A DNA stretch of 64,000 nt, taken from the NCBI GenBank assembly GCA_034509735.1, contig JACGWO010000008.1:14767864-14831863 (forward strand). Direction: 5' to 3'. A program made the position numbers and the translations under genes. Under the pieces are notes generated by a model. The model saw nothing but the letters and a program-made list of their open reading frames with translations. It made no database searches and had not been told where the DNA came from. The stretch comes from Sesamum alatum (taxonomy: Eukaryota; Streptophyta; Magnoliopsida; Lamiales; Pedaliaceae). Below, piece after piece: positions 33,841 to 45,587 of the stretch; the first letter of the stretch is position 1, and every line of letters begins with the position of its first letter.

Positions 33841-34629
33841 TTATAAAGATAAATACATTAAATATTTGGCCAGATATGATTGGTCAATTTTGACATTATC
33901 TCTTTAATATTTGTATTTTCTAAAGAGATAAATATCAAAATTATTTGTTTCAATTTGATTGGAGCGTGGAATTTTATTTGTCTACAAACACCATCACAAT
34001 TCTCTTAAAACATATTCCATCACAGTGACGATACTTGTGAAGGGTACAGTATTTTAGAACCTTCACAAACTTTATAGTTGTTGCTATGTTCCCACCGCAA
34101 ATATTTTTTGAGTTGCTCCATCTCGATGATGTTTGCCCATCACAAAACCGTTAGGAAAAATGGTCACACGTCGAAATTTAATAGTTTTTTTTCTTTTATC
34201 ACAAAAGACGATTTTTTTGTAATGAATAGTCGAGTCGTAGCCTACTCCTGGCCCCAATTCACGACCCCTGGACTGATGGATTAATATAGCAGTCAGTCGA
34301 TAATGCTGAGACTCAACCTTCTGGTGTCAATCAAGACGCTACGACATTTAATTTGGATTTTTATTTTAATTTAAAATTGTAATGAATATATCTTTTAAGT
34401 TATAAAAATTGATTTTTTTTTCTAATTTTCTCTTTTTAAAACTTAACTGTAAATGACGATTTATGAAGAAATATTAATACAATAAATAAACACATATTTT
34501 TTTAAAATAGTTAAACTATTTTCGATAAAATTCTTAATGGCCAACCCATGGAGAACTTTGTCCAGAAATAACCGTCAAATATAACAAATCAGACGAACTT
34601 TTTTACGAGAATTGTAAGAATTTAATGCA
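33841..34629. other. Unassigned AT-rich sequence
   Basis: Contains a stretch (about 34,020-34,340) with repeated 'CATCACA', 'CGTCG' and 'AATTCACGACCCC' text that could be a CACTA subterminal region, but no end motif or protein was found to support that. Confidence 0.3.
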
Positions 34630-35127
34630 CATAATTACTTGATACTATATCATGACTAAAGAAATTTATAGATTAATAAAAAAATTATTTCTAATCATTC
34701 TAAAAATCATTAATTTAATATTTTATTTTAAACATTTAAAATAAATACATACTCATAGATCGGGCTTAGAATTATCCTTAACTTGAAGTAATAGATACCA
34801 TGGTCATATAATAATAAACTCTAATTCTAATCATTCTAAAAATAATTAATTCAACATTTTATTTTAAACATTAATAAGAAAAAATAGATATTAATTGGTC
34901 CGGCTTAGTTCGAATTATCCTTAAGGTGAAGTAATACAAGGAAAGTGTTTTAATTATGTTAAGTTAGAGCCGTTAATGTCTTAGGATTCTTTCCTCAAAC
35001 TGATCAGTTCAACGGTTTTAACCGTTCGGCTGCTTCGACCCCAAGAAAACGTTAATTTCTTGGATTTATCAGATTCTCCAAATCCCACGAGGACTCAATT
35101 ATATATGGTAAATTTTACTTGATCCCT

Positions 35128-35137
35128 CTATATATAC
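35128..35137 (+). promoter_or_regulatory. TATA box of RING-H2 copy 1
   Basis: CTATATATAC, 87 bases before the start codon; the same box precedes copy 2, with conserved ACACGAACTCCATTT downstream in both. Confidence 0.75.
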
Positions 35138-35223
35138 ACAAACACGAACTCCATTTTGACAATAGTCATTTTCAGGCATCTTTTGTTTTCGCTCTCTTTC
35201 ACCATCAGAAACATACATATACG

Positions 35224-35775
35224 ATGCAAGAGATGACATACTTTCAGCAACTTCACTCCGCCACCTCGTCTGGCGGCGTTCGGAGGGCTCCCGGCCACTT
35301 TCCACCATATACTTACCCATATTGGGCTCCAGCGGTACTGATCACTATGGATGGATCACACATGTATCGACAATATGGTTACGTTCCAGTTCAAGGAAGA
35401 AATCACCTTCAAGCGGCCTTCGGTAACTGGATTCAAGAAGACGAAACCATGATTCTTGATGATATTGGAACTGAATGGCGAAGAGATAACGTACAGGGAA
35501 GACAGATGAATATCACAAGAGATGGAGGGTTGTCGGAGAAACTGATCTTGAAGTATCTGAAGACGAGGGATTGTCGTCCGGTTAACAATGACGGGGAGCC
35601 TAAAATCTGCGTCGTGTGTCAGGATGATCTGTGCCAAGAAAATAGTACGATCGGAGTGCTCGATTGCCGGCATGAATATCATGCTTCCTGCATCAGACAG
35701 TGGCTGAAGCACAAGAACATTTGCCCCCTGTGTAAAGCTATTGCATTGCGTGTAGATGATGATGAGCAAATTTGA
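35224..35775 (+). CDS. RING-H2 finger E3 ubiquitin ligase, copy 1
   Basis: 183 residues from the first ATG after the TATA box (MQEMTYF...); intronless. The N-terminus is short and low in known motifs. Residues about 65-85 (QAAFGNWIQEDETMILDDIG) and the region through GLSEKLILKYLKTR resemble the segment before the RING in MBR1-like ligases. The RING-H2 finger (residues about 127-169) has CVVC, 15 residues, CRH, two, H, two, C, ten, CPLC, so all eight zinc ligands are present. The usual Gly in DCGH is Arg here. Function from family knowledge: it would recruit a ubiquitin-charged E2 and modify substrates, in cytoplasm or nucleus. The partner is unknown. The protein is far shorter than full MBR1-type ligases. 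Confidence 0.85.
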   Translation: MQEMTYFQQLHSATSSGGVRRAPGHFPPYTYPYWAPAVLITMDGSHMYRQYGYVPVQGRNHLQAAFGNWIQEDETMILDDIGTEWRRDNVQGRQMNITRDGGLSEKLILKYLKTRDCRPVNNDGEPKICVVCQDDLCQENSTIGVLDCRHEYHASCIRQWLKHKNICPLCKAIALRVDDDEQI

Positions 35776-36282
35776 ATAGTTTCAGTGAGAAAAATGTATA
35801 TGACCATACTAATGCTTAGGTAGGAGAGATGTTAATGTTCTGCTCGTGTGTACTTCCATGATTGTAAAAGATTAAACAAGTTCATTCTTGGTCGCCTGAT
35901 ATATAGTGTCATGTCATGTTTGTGGTTCCTTTACTTTTGGGATATTGAGTATGAAGGGTGTAATTTTTCATTGTTAAATAAGATTGACTTGGATCGAATA
36001 AATTTTACAAAAATATCTAAGAAAATAAAAATTGAATAAGAAAAATATACGCTCATTTTCACATTCTAATGTCTTGAATAATATGTTAAGACATGCATTT
36101 TAATGGTTTTTAGAGAAGATTTTAGTAATTTATATATGTACTAAATTTTTTTGAGTTTTTTTTTTTTTTCCTCACTCAGATATTAGACCCAAATAGAGCT
36201 TCAAAGACATCACAAAGTAGAGGGAAAGATGCATTTTATTTAATTAATTTTTTTCTTTTTTTTATCTTCAAATTAAAGGGTA

Positions 36283-36478
36283 AATTACAAATTGCCTTCA
36301 TGTGTTATTCGAAATGTTCACATAAGCCCCCGTGAAAAATTCAATACCATTTTACACCCCTATGTTTTTAAAAAAAGAGCACACTGTCCCTGATGCATTT
36401 GGACGTGAGTCTTAAGGTGTAATGACAAAAATACCCCTTCTAAATTCGACAACATTAATGGAGTGTCAGAACCCGTTA
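36283..36478. mobile_element. One end of a Mutator-type MITE
   Basis: GGGTAAATTACAAATTGCC followed by TTCATGTGTTATTCGAAATG, ACACCCCTATGTTTTT and AATACCCC has the look of the other Mutator-type MITEs here, but the opposite end is not found before the CACTA-like end at about 36,480. Confidence 0.45.
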
Positions 36479-36479
36479 C

Positions 36480-36655
36480 AAATATTCTTATAGAAATTCA
36501 TCGGAAATTCTGTCGGAAATATATTTCGAAGTTCCTTTTTGAGAGGGTTGTCTGTTCGTCCCAAATCGGTCAGAAATTTTGTCGAAAACCTTATTAGCGA
36601 TGAACTTTTGTCGAAAATTTCGTCCCAATTTCTGTCCCGAATAATTTTTTTTTTT
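36480..36655. mobile_element. CACTA-like subterminal fragment
   Basis: Repeated TCGGAAATT, GTCGAAAA and CGTCCCAATTTCTGTCCCG text ends at a T run plus GTG (reverse complement CACAAAAAAAAAAAATTATT). This resembles a worn CACTA terminus (CACTA plus A run plus CGGGAC) and shares GGGACGAAA words with 32,825-33,020. Unit B of the duplication lacks this piece, so it is an insertion into unit A. Confidence 0.5.
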
Positions 36656-37420
36656 TTGTGTTTGTCATATATGCATGATCCATTTTATATATTCACACAT
36701 AGTGAATAATCACTTTTAGGGGATTTATTTTAGAGTAACAACATAAATATCATTTACAACAACATTATTATAGGGACATTAAAACTTTAGAAGATACATT
36801 CATGCTTTTGTAATTGAAAGAATACAATTAAATAGAAATAGGAATATAGATGTAATAAGCATAGCTGGGATAAAATTATTGGACGTGTCTTTTTATTTTA
36901 ATTTTATTCTTTTAAGTATTTCATATTCTTACTATAAAAGTGTTTTTTATTATATTGTGAAAATGATATACAATATAACTAATATGAATTAATCTATATC
37001 TATACTATATTTAAAAGTATGAATTCACATGTGTTTGTTGCTCATTGTGAAAGGACAACTACATCCTTACTTAAGTACTCCTTTTAATAATAAATAAAAA
37101 TTAGGTATAAAAGAATAATATTCTATATAAAAGAAAAAGAAAACTATTTAGTAGTCCTACTTGCTCTAAACTACTTAGAGAACGAATAATATAAAAACTA
37201 AAAAAAATGAATGATATTTCAACACAATTACTTTGCTCGAAGTAATTTAATTATTATTTTAAGAAAATTTCAATATACTATTTGCACATTAATATTTAAA
37301 ATAAATGATACATGAATAATATATAAAATACTAATCTAAACTTAAATCTATCTATCAATATATATAATAACGAATACATATAAAAAATTTAATTTTGAAT
37401 AAAAATTATCAATGTTATTA

Positions 37421-38023
37421 GGGCAAATGCTACATTTGGTACCTTAAGTTTTTGTTTACAATCACTTTAGTCCCTCAAGTTCATTTTTTGACTTTAACAT
37501 CCTTAAACTTTAATTTTTGTCTCCAGTTTGGTCCCTCTGACCGTTTTTTTCGGCGAAAATGTGATCGAATTTTGACTTTTTAGAGGGTTAAATGGTCAAC
37601 CAAAGTTTGATTTTCACTTTAGTCCCTTAAGTTTGTAAAATTATCAAATTAGTCATTTTTTAAGTGAAAAAATAACTCTTTTATATTTTTATATGTTTAA
37701 TATGATGTAATTATCTTATGTGAATAATCAAAACTTTGAACTCTTGTAAACATACTAATAACATATTGCTTCATTCAAAATAAGCGATCTCTTTTTTTTT
37801 TTTTTCATTTTCAGTAGTTAAAAAATATCAAAATTATGAATTAAGTTTATAAAACTTATCTAATTGAAAAATATAATAAAAAAAATATACGTCAATAATA
37901 TTTTCTTATCTTAAGTGTTAGAGAAAGTCTAGAAAAGTTAAACTATAAAAATATTTATTGAATGATTAGAGTTTTGAATATAAAGTTGGTGGAATATGCT
38001 TTTGAGCTAGATTTGTTTGATAG

Positions 38024-38065
<42 letters not shown>

Positions 38066-38762
38066 TTTAAGAGGTTTTTATAAATATATTGTTATATTTT
38101 ATAGAAAAATTTCTATAAGAATCTCTCGAAATGTAACTATATATTTATAAAAATCTCTTAAAATAATATATATATATATATATATATGAAATCCTCTAAA
38201 TAATCTAGTTAACAAGTACATCCCACCACCTTTTTGTTCAAAACCTCAACTGTTAATATTTCATAACATTGTTAAAATGTATTTCTTAGACTTATCTTTA
38301 AATTCGAAGACTAAAAATTACTAACTTAAATTTTTTTATTATATTTTTAGATTATATAAATTCTTTAAAATTTATTCATAATTTTCATTTTTATTGTAAC
38401 TTCGGAAAATGGAAAAAGAAGAGACTATTTTGTTCTAAGTTACGTAATATATTATCAAAATTTTAATTATTACCACAATATAATTACATCATTTTCAGCA
38501 TATAAAAATATAAACAAAAATGGTTTCTTGGCTAAAAAAGGACTATTTTGACAATTTTAAAAATTTAAGGGACTAAAGTGAGAAAATCAAATTTAATTTG
38601 ACTATTTTACCCTCCAAAAAGTCAAAATTCGGCCACATTTCCGCCAGAGGGACCAAACTGGGATAAAAACCAAAGTTTAGGGATGCTAATGTCAAAAAAT
38701 GAACTTAAGGGACTAAAGTGATTCTTAACGAAAACTTAAGAGACTAAATGTGACATTTGTCC
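37421..38762. mobile_element. Mutator-type TIR element, 1,342 bp
   Basis: Left end GGGCAAATGCTACATTTGGT, right end reverse complemented GGACAAATGTCACATTTAGT. Complementarity runs for about 260 bases per arm (ACTTTAGTCCCTCAAGTTCA, CAGTTTGGTCCCTCTG, TTTTGACTTTTTAGAGGG and others). Flanks ATGTTATTA (37412-37420) and ATCTTATTA (38763-38771) match at 8 of 9. The AT-rich centre holds two long AT microsatellites and no transposase. Confidence 0.88.
38029..38062. repeat. (AT)n microsatellite
   Basis: Uninterrupted AT run of about 34 bases within the Mutator-type element; a shorter one lies at about 38,167-38,188. Confidence 0.95.
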
Positions 38763-38832
38763 ATCTTATTAAATTAGAAGTTCTATTTTAAATTTAGAAA
38801 GAGTCACTGTTGACTAATTGACTATATTTTAA

Positions 38833-39064
38833 GGGTAAATTACATTGGCACCCCCTGAGGTTAAGTTAAATTACACAAATATTCCTTATTTTTTGTATAA
38901 TTATAGTTACACCCCTGAGGGGTATTACTGTAATATTTTCAGGGGGTATTTATGGAAAATTTACCTTTGAATAGGGAATGTAGTTGTAATTACAACTATA
39001 ATAAAGACATGAAGTGTTTGTGTATTTTGATCTAATATCAGGAAGTGTCATCGTGTAATTTACC
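38833..39064. mobile_element. Mutator-type MITE, about 232 bp
   Basis: Left end GGGTAAATTACATTGGCACC, right end reverse complemented GGTAAATTACACGATGACAC. Flanks ATATTTTAA (38824-38832) and TTATTTTAA (39066-39074, depending on one base at the end) match at 8 of 9. Confidence 0.75.
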
Positions 39065-39074
39065 ATTATTTTAA

Positions 39075-40235
39075 TATTAATAGGTAAAAAGCAACCCCCA
39101 CCATTGAAATTTTAATATTAATAGGCTCTCATAAGAAAAATAGAACTATTTACCTTATATAAAAGGATTTAGTCAATTTAAATAAAACTTTTATTACAAA
39201 TAACTAAATATTAGTACAACATCACGAATCAATTAAAATAATTAGATATAAGAAGATATTGAATAAAAGTAACGAAAGAAAAATCTATAGCGTTGCATAA
39301 TATATTACAAAAAATACGCAATATGTAGATAAATTAGCAAAGAAATATTAAGATAATATTTAAAAGTAAAATTTCAAAAATAGCACATTAACACACGTTA
39401 GTGGCAATAAAACAAATAACTCCACAATTTATGAATATTTGAAATATTATAGAATATATAATAAATTTAATTATCAAGATCGAATTCAACATATTAGCAT
39501 CAATTACTTTTGTTTATCTCTTCACAATATCCAAGAAGTACAATAACGATAAAAAGATTTGATACTAAGGGTTTATTTATTTTGAATTATTTTTTCTAAA
39601 TATAACCATAATTGGTATATCGGTCAATTTAAAAAGTAATTAGAAACAAAAAGACATTCACAAAAAACAAAAATTATATATATAAGGTATATTTATATTA
39701 CGAAAATACAGAAAGTTAAATGACGAATAAACATTAAAACAATAACGATTGAAAGTAAATTTTTTAAAGAAATTGTATACTAACACATTAGTTACAACCT
39801 AAATTCTAATTGTATAATTATATTTCATATTAAGTAAATTAACAAATTTTGAGAATCAATTTAGTAACAATAAAATAAATAGAACTAAAAATAAACGATG
39901 ATATATAAATAAACCAAAGAGAAATATATTTTTTCAGGAATAAATTTATAAAATAATTTAAAATTTTTTAAAGTATGATCAATACTAAGAATAAAAATTG
40001 ATAAAAGCACTAATTTTGTTATAAAATTAAAATTGCTTATGAAAATTCAACTATTGAGGGAATCTTTTATTATTTGATTTTTTTTATTATTACAAAATCT
40101 TGAATATGTATTATTACTTTTACATCTATTTTTTTTTATATTAATTACATATAAAAGTATCATAACAACAAATATGACATAAAAAATTAAGTTGTAACAC
40201 AATATATTATTGAATAATGTATAGATATTCATGCC
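39075..40235. other. AT-rich spacer, nothing recognised
   Basis: Over a kilobase of strongly AT-rich DNA with no supported frame, terminal repeat or RNA gene. It ends at the LINE insertion site. Confidence 0.5.
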
Positions 40236-40513
40236 AATTAAATGCATATTTTTTTGACAAATAGAGCGATGAAATTTTATATATGAACAAAAAACACAAA
40301 CCACAGTCTGAACAGGCGGACCAGAGCCAAAAGTAGAAAAAGACTAGAAAAAAGAAACAACAAGACCAAACAACCTAACTAAGAAACGCAAAACCAGCCA
40401 AACGCCAAAACCACACCTAATCATCACACTAAGCATCCAATCTCTAAATCCAGCAGAAAAGAATAAAACGGACACTAGAACACAAAGCCCCCCTCAGACT
40501 CGCATTAAAACCA

Positions 40514-43500
40514 TCAGGGAAGCAATCCCAACCTCATTTTCGTACACGCCTGTTGATACTGGTTCAAGAACAGTAATGCCTCACGCACCATCCTCGGCGG
40601 ATCCTGGGATCTTTTTTCCATCATCTTTTTGTTTCGGTTATGCCAGAGAGCCCAGCATTGGGTGAGAAAGTGAGCCGACTGACCTGGCTCCAAATTTTGC
40701 AGCGGTGAGGACATCCACGCTGCGGGACCATCATGGCAAAGAGCTATCCACCGCCACGACAGGTTAGAGATCGCCCAAACTATCCTAGCAAAGGAGCACT
40801 CCAACAGAATATGGTGCAGCGATTCCACGTCCGCCCTACAAAGTCCACACTACATGTTTATCGACGGTCGCTTGCGAGCCAGATTTTCCAGGACAGGGAC
40901 AGCCCCAAAACAGACCTTCCATGCTAGCACTCGTACCCTCGGAGGAACCCGTACAACCCACAGCTTCTGCCAAAAGTTTCCGACACTCCGCAGACATAAA
41001 CGGGGCTAAACGAGATGAGGATGCAACCTTGCTCAGCTCCAGATCAACATCAACAGAATAGGCGCTCTATACCAAGAACTGACCCCCCATGCCCGGGGCC
41101 CAAATGAGCCACCTATCCTCTACGACCCATGACCCTCATGCACTTTACAACCCACCCGTAATATATCCCGACCAGCCACAATGCTTCTCCAGGTTAGAGA
41201 CGGCCGAAAATCGAGAGGAGCTTCCCAAAAGGAACAATTCGGAAAATAGCGTGCTTTGAGAACTTGGCTGAGAAGGGCATTCGGCTTGGAGAGAAGACGC
41301 CAACCTTGCTTAGCCAATAAGGCAAGATTGAACGCCTTCAAATTCTGGAACCCCAACCCCCTCCCCCCACCCCTTCGGACGACACATCTTCGACCAAGCA
41401 ACCCAATGTATCCTCCGTTCACCCCTAGCATGCCACCAAATATTAGCTATCGCTGATTCTAACTCCTTCACCAAATTGCCCTGAAATCGGAAATATGACA
41501 TGGCGTATGTTGGGAGGGATTGGAGAACCGACTTGATGAGCACACCTTTCCCCGCTTGGGAAAGCATCTTACTACTCCACCCCGTTATACGTCCCCAAAA
41601 TCGATGCGAATGTTATGGAACAACGCCCGTCTCGACCTACCGCCACTACCGGTAGGCCAAGGTAGCGATCGTGGGAATCCACCAGCCGAACCCCCAACAA
41701 ATTAGCAAGCCGCTGCTTCTCCTTGACCCTCATTCTCCCACCAATCACCATGCTTGATTTTGCGAAATTCACTCGCTGCCCCGATGCCTTTTCATACCCC
41801 TCCAACACCCGTTGAACCTCCCCAACCTGTTCACCTGTCGCCTCACAAAACAGTAGCGTATCATCGGCGAAGAGCAAGTGGGAGATTCTCGGTGCATTCG
41901 GACTCATCGCCACGCCCTGCACTGCACCTCGAGCCTCCGCCTCCTGCAACAAACTAGAAAAGGCCCCGTCGCAGAATATGAACAAATATGGAGAGAGGGG
42001 ATCACCTTGCCTAATCCCCCTCTCCGGTCTAAAGTACCCAAACGGGTCACCATTCAACGTTAAGAGTAGGATACCGTAGTCACAAGCAACATAATCAAAT
42101 CAACAAAACTACTAGCAAAGCCTACGAAGGACACCTCTAAGGAAAGGCCATTCCACTCTATCATACGCTTTACTCATGTCTAATTTAAAGGTAACGTGAC
42201 TCCCTTTAGACCGGGAAGAGGCTTTCAAAAAGTCATTAAGCTCAAATGCAAGGAGGACGTTATCAGTAATCAGTCGATCGGGAATAAATGCAGATTGAGT
42301 AGGGGAAATGATGTCATCCATAAGATTTTTTAGACGATTAGCAATGCATTTAGAGGCAATTTTAATAACCACATTGGATAAACTAATGGGTCTAAGTTGG
42401 GATACATAAACAGGATTACTACACTTAGGAATTAACACCATGGGTAAAATTCATCTTATTCAAGAGCATATGATCATTAAGAATTCTGAGAACAGAGGTA
42501 GTGACATCAGGGCCCACAATACTCCAAAACTTTTGAAAAAATACTGGGGACATGCCATCAGGACCGGGGGATTTGAAAGGGAACATACCGAATACAGCTT
42601 GCTTTACCTCGGCTATCGAGAATAGGGCGGAGAGGAGAGCATTCATGTTAGGGGTCACGCGCTGCTGGACAGATGAGATAGCTTCATTAATACTCGACTC
42701 TGACGGCCGATCAAAAGTGAATAGCGATCGGAAGTGCTGACTCAATATCTCCTGAATATCCTCGACCTTATCCATCCACACCCCATCACTGTCCTTAAGG
42801 CGCTGAATCGGGTTCTGTTGTTGCCGGGACGAAGCCCGAGAGTGGAAAAAATTGAGTATTCCTGTCCCCATTAGCAAGCCAATGCTCTTTTCCACGCTAC
42901 TGCCACTTAGTCATTTCTTGACTGTCATGTTCCAAAAGCCGGGCCCGAATGTCCAGCATTTCCTGGTAATCTTCCCCTTCTAACTGCCCTTGTTCAAGCT
43001 GTACATACCTCTGCTTCAACGTTCTCCGTTCTCTCTTCTATTTCTGAAATTCCTCCCTATCCCACTTCAACAGCCCAAGCCTGCATTTTTGAATTTTATG
43101 CCACAAAACCGAGTGGGCATCTCTCTGTTTAGCACCCCCCCCACGCATATTTGATAACTCTTCTACAGTCCTCTGAATGCAGGAAACACGCCTCAAATCT
43201 GAACAGAGTCTTCCTTGTTGTCGTAGTACCATCACGAGTCTCTATATCAATTACAGGGCTTTGTGATCAGACTGAACCACTGGAACATGTGTTACTGCGG
43301 TTTGTGGGAACTTACGCTACCACGGTGAATTAGTACAAGCTTTGTCCAATCTTGCCTTCATCGTCTCAGGAGCCTCCCGTCGATTACACCAGGTGTATTT
43401 TGGCCCCCGATACCCAATATCCGAGAGATCAGCATCTATAAGAGCTTGCCGGAACGCAACCAATTGCCACAACGACCGGGGATCACCCGTTTTCTCATGC

Positions 43501-43931
43501 TGGAAGAGCACCTCATTGAAGTCCTCGGCACACAACCACGCCAAATCGGACTGGGCACTAAGCAGCCGCAACATATCCCACGAAGACCGTCGTTGCACTA
43601 TCTCTGGATCCCCGTAAAAATCGGTGAACCGCTACCCGGCCACATTGTTCGCTGAGATAACTTGAACATCAATATGGTAACGAGAAAACGATATCAAATT
43701 GAACACCACATCCTTTGCCCATAGCAGACCCAACCCACTCCATTGCCCCTCCGTTGGAACACAAATACCAAACAAGTTCAGCTTCTGTTTCACCCCTTCA
43801 AACCTCTGCACATTACTTTTAGTTTCAGATAAAAATACTATCCCAGGACTATACTCTCGGATCAATTCTCCGAGCTTTCGAACTGTCGAGGCTGTCCCTA
43901 GACCCCGACAGTTCCACGCCAAGAGCCTCAT
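40514..43931 (-). pseudogene. LINE ORF2: endonuclease and reverse transcriptase, frameshifted
   Basis: Starts MRLLAWNCRGLGTASTVRKL at 43,931. The apurinic endonuclease-like domain has the catalytic Asn (NCRG), Glu (FLSETKS) and DFNEVL (43,520 region). RT blocks follow: AVFGMFPFKSPGPDGMSPVF (42,640-42,580), LRPISLSNVVIKIASKCIAN, SAFIPDRLITDNVLLAFEL, FKLDMSKAYDRVEW (42,180-42,140), GIRQGDPLSPYLFIFC and the catalytic LLFADDTLLFCE (41,880-41,845). The zf-RVT-like end reads ESLHHILLECSFARIVW (40,828-40,775). No RNase H domain is seen after it. At least five frameshifts or stops separate the blocks. Active copies nick DNA and prime reverse transcription at the nick. Confidence 0.88.
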
Positions 43932-44439
43932 GGCGCCCCGACGCCCTCTACCCCTGCCGCCTCTACACCCTCCCCGATCCGCTTGAAACACAATTAAAAC
44001 CGGGACCAAATTGTCCATCCCGAATGAACCAGCGTTTGAAGAGACCAAATTGGGGGAAGATACTGAAGATTTACCCAAATCAATCTGGCGATGGGGTTGG
44101 GCAACAGGGTGCATTGGGAGAGAAGGTGCGAGAGGATGATGAGGAGAAGGGACGAGTTGAACAGAGGGGCCATCTGACGGAGAAGGATTTTCAATACCTT
44201 GGGAATTTGGGGAAGTTTGGACTAAAAGAGTACTGTTGGAAGAAAAGGGGACTCACATGGGATTGGGATGTTGGCCGGATTTGGTGAAGGCGAAATGGGC
44301 TTGTCTTTGTGAGTATCTGTTATCGCTGGGCTCAAGCAACTAAGAGAATGATGGGCGGCCCGATTAGTAGAGGGAATATGAACCGTTAGGCTTTGGTTGC
44401 AAGGGGGCTCAACATCCTGACTAGGCCCAGCAAAGCACC

Positions 44440-45587
44440 ATGGTGAGTTGGGCCTCTACCCATCCAGCCCATTGCTATTGGACCGACAAACCCCCCTCAC
44501 TGTATCAGCAGACCCGAGCCCACCCGCCCCAGCCCTCCTTACCCACATTCCTTCCCCTGCTTCCCCATCACCCTCAAAATCCGCCCCCACATCCCCACGT
44601 TCCCTACCATGAACCACCCTCACCGGGCCCCCATCCCCACCTCCCCACCTTGGCACCGGCGCTAACGTCACCTCCTCTCCTAGGTCGCCCGCTTTCCCAG
44701 GCTCCTCAGTTCGCCGCTGGCGAAAGTTGAAAACCCCCGCCCTCTCCTCCCCTCTAAACCTCATCCAAAACGGCTCCAGGTCCGTCCCTCCCCTCGACTG
44801 GACAAAATGCCGGCGACCGCACCCCTGTGAACATCTAAGAAAGACGGGACAGTCTTGGATTCTCGCATCCAGGCCCCATATTGAAACTCATCCCCCGCAC
44901 CTGCCGTGTTCATCTCCAAGGCCTAAGGACAATCTCTCGCCAAATGCCCAAGCACACCACACCTATAGCAGAACGTAGGTAGCCTTTCGTACGTAAAGGA
45001 CACCGTCTTCTCCCCCTCCGATGACTTAAGCCACAAAAACCTTTTCAGCGGAACCCTCACGTCCAAAGCCACCCTAATACGAACACTGGCGCCCCTCGAA
45101 AATGCAGCACTCTCAAGGCCAGAATCAACAAAAATGCCTAGCCGATTCCCGACGAACTCCACCACCTCCTTGGTCATCATCCTCAGTGGGAGGCCATGTA
45201 TGTGTACATAAAATGCACATCTGTGTAGCTCCACCTCCATGGGGTTTTCGTCCTCAGACATCGTGTTCAAGATTACCAGATTTTTATCAATGTCCACGGG
45301 CAACCCCCAAGTTCTCGATCTCTGTCTACCACATGCTGAAATGTCAACAGAAATCTATTCGCCTCCAACAAACGTACACTCATACCCCAGGTTGGCCGAA
45401 TGAGAAACTGCAGGGTATTCGATAAAATGTCATATCTGTAGTGCCTCGGCGTTAACAACTTACCAACCAACAGGAAAACCTCTGTCTGATTACCCCCCGT
45501 CTAGGCCAAAGGCAATATATACAACCCCTCGTCCTCATCTTCCATCAACCGAAGCTCCCTAGCCAGACTATCCACCCCTAATGCCAT
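44440..45587 (-). pseudogene. LINE ORF1: DUF4283 and CCHC zinc knuckle
   Basis: Begins MALGVDSLARELRLMEDEDE at 45,587. A stop after LYILPLA interrupts it, then VFLLVGKLLTPRHYRYDILS, a further shift, and DKNLVILNTMSEDENPMEVE through KEVVEFVGNRLGIFVDSG (DUF4283). The zinc knuckle CYRCGVLGHLARDC ends near 44,925. A Pro/Arg-rich tail (44,764-44,456) follows. In active elements this protein coats the RNA. The stop and frameshift disable it. Confidence 0.8.

Larger units (their letters stand above)
34630..37010 (+). repeat. Segmental duplication, unit A (RING-H2 copy 1 with flanks)
   Basis: Aligns by eye with 46,466-47,836 (promoter, gene, proximal 3' flank) and then, after a gap of about 15 kb in unit B, with 63,108-64,000. 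Shared upstream text includes AAATACATACTCAT(A/T)GATCG, TTAGAATTATCCTTAA and GTTAATGTCTTAGGATTCTT. Shared distal text includes AGGGTGTAATT, AGATTGACTTGG, ATGTTGAGACATGCATT-like and ATGCATGATCCA. A partly duplicated block of about 120 bp (34,741-34,935) lies in the promoter. Confidence 0.88.

Noticed and set aside
33841..34629. Another CACTA element
   Set aside because: Only suggestive repeated words; no TIR, duplication or protein text.
35119..35223. N-terminal extension of RING copy 1
   Set aside because: It would start with TTG and overlap the TATA box; the first ATG is at 35,224.
35356..35769. Minus-strand open frame antisense to RING copy 1, and its counterpart at 47,131-47,589
   Set aside because: Both mirror the RING coding sequence; no domain and no promoter of their own.
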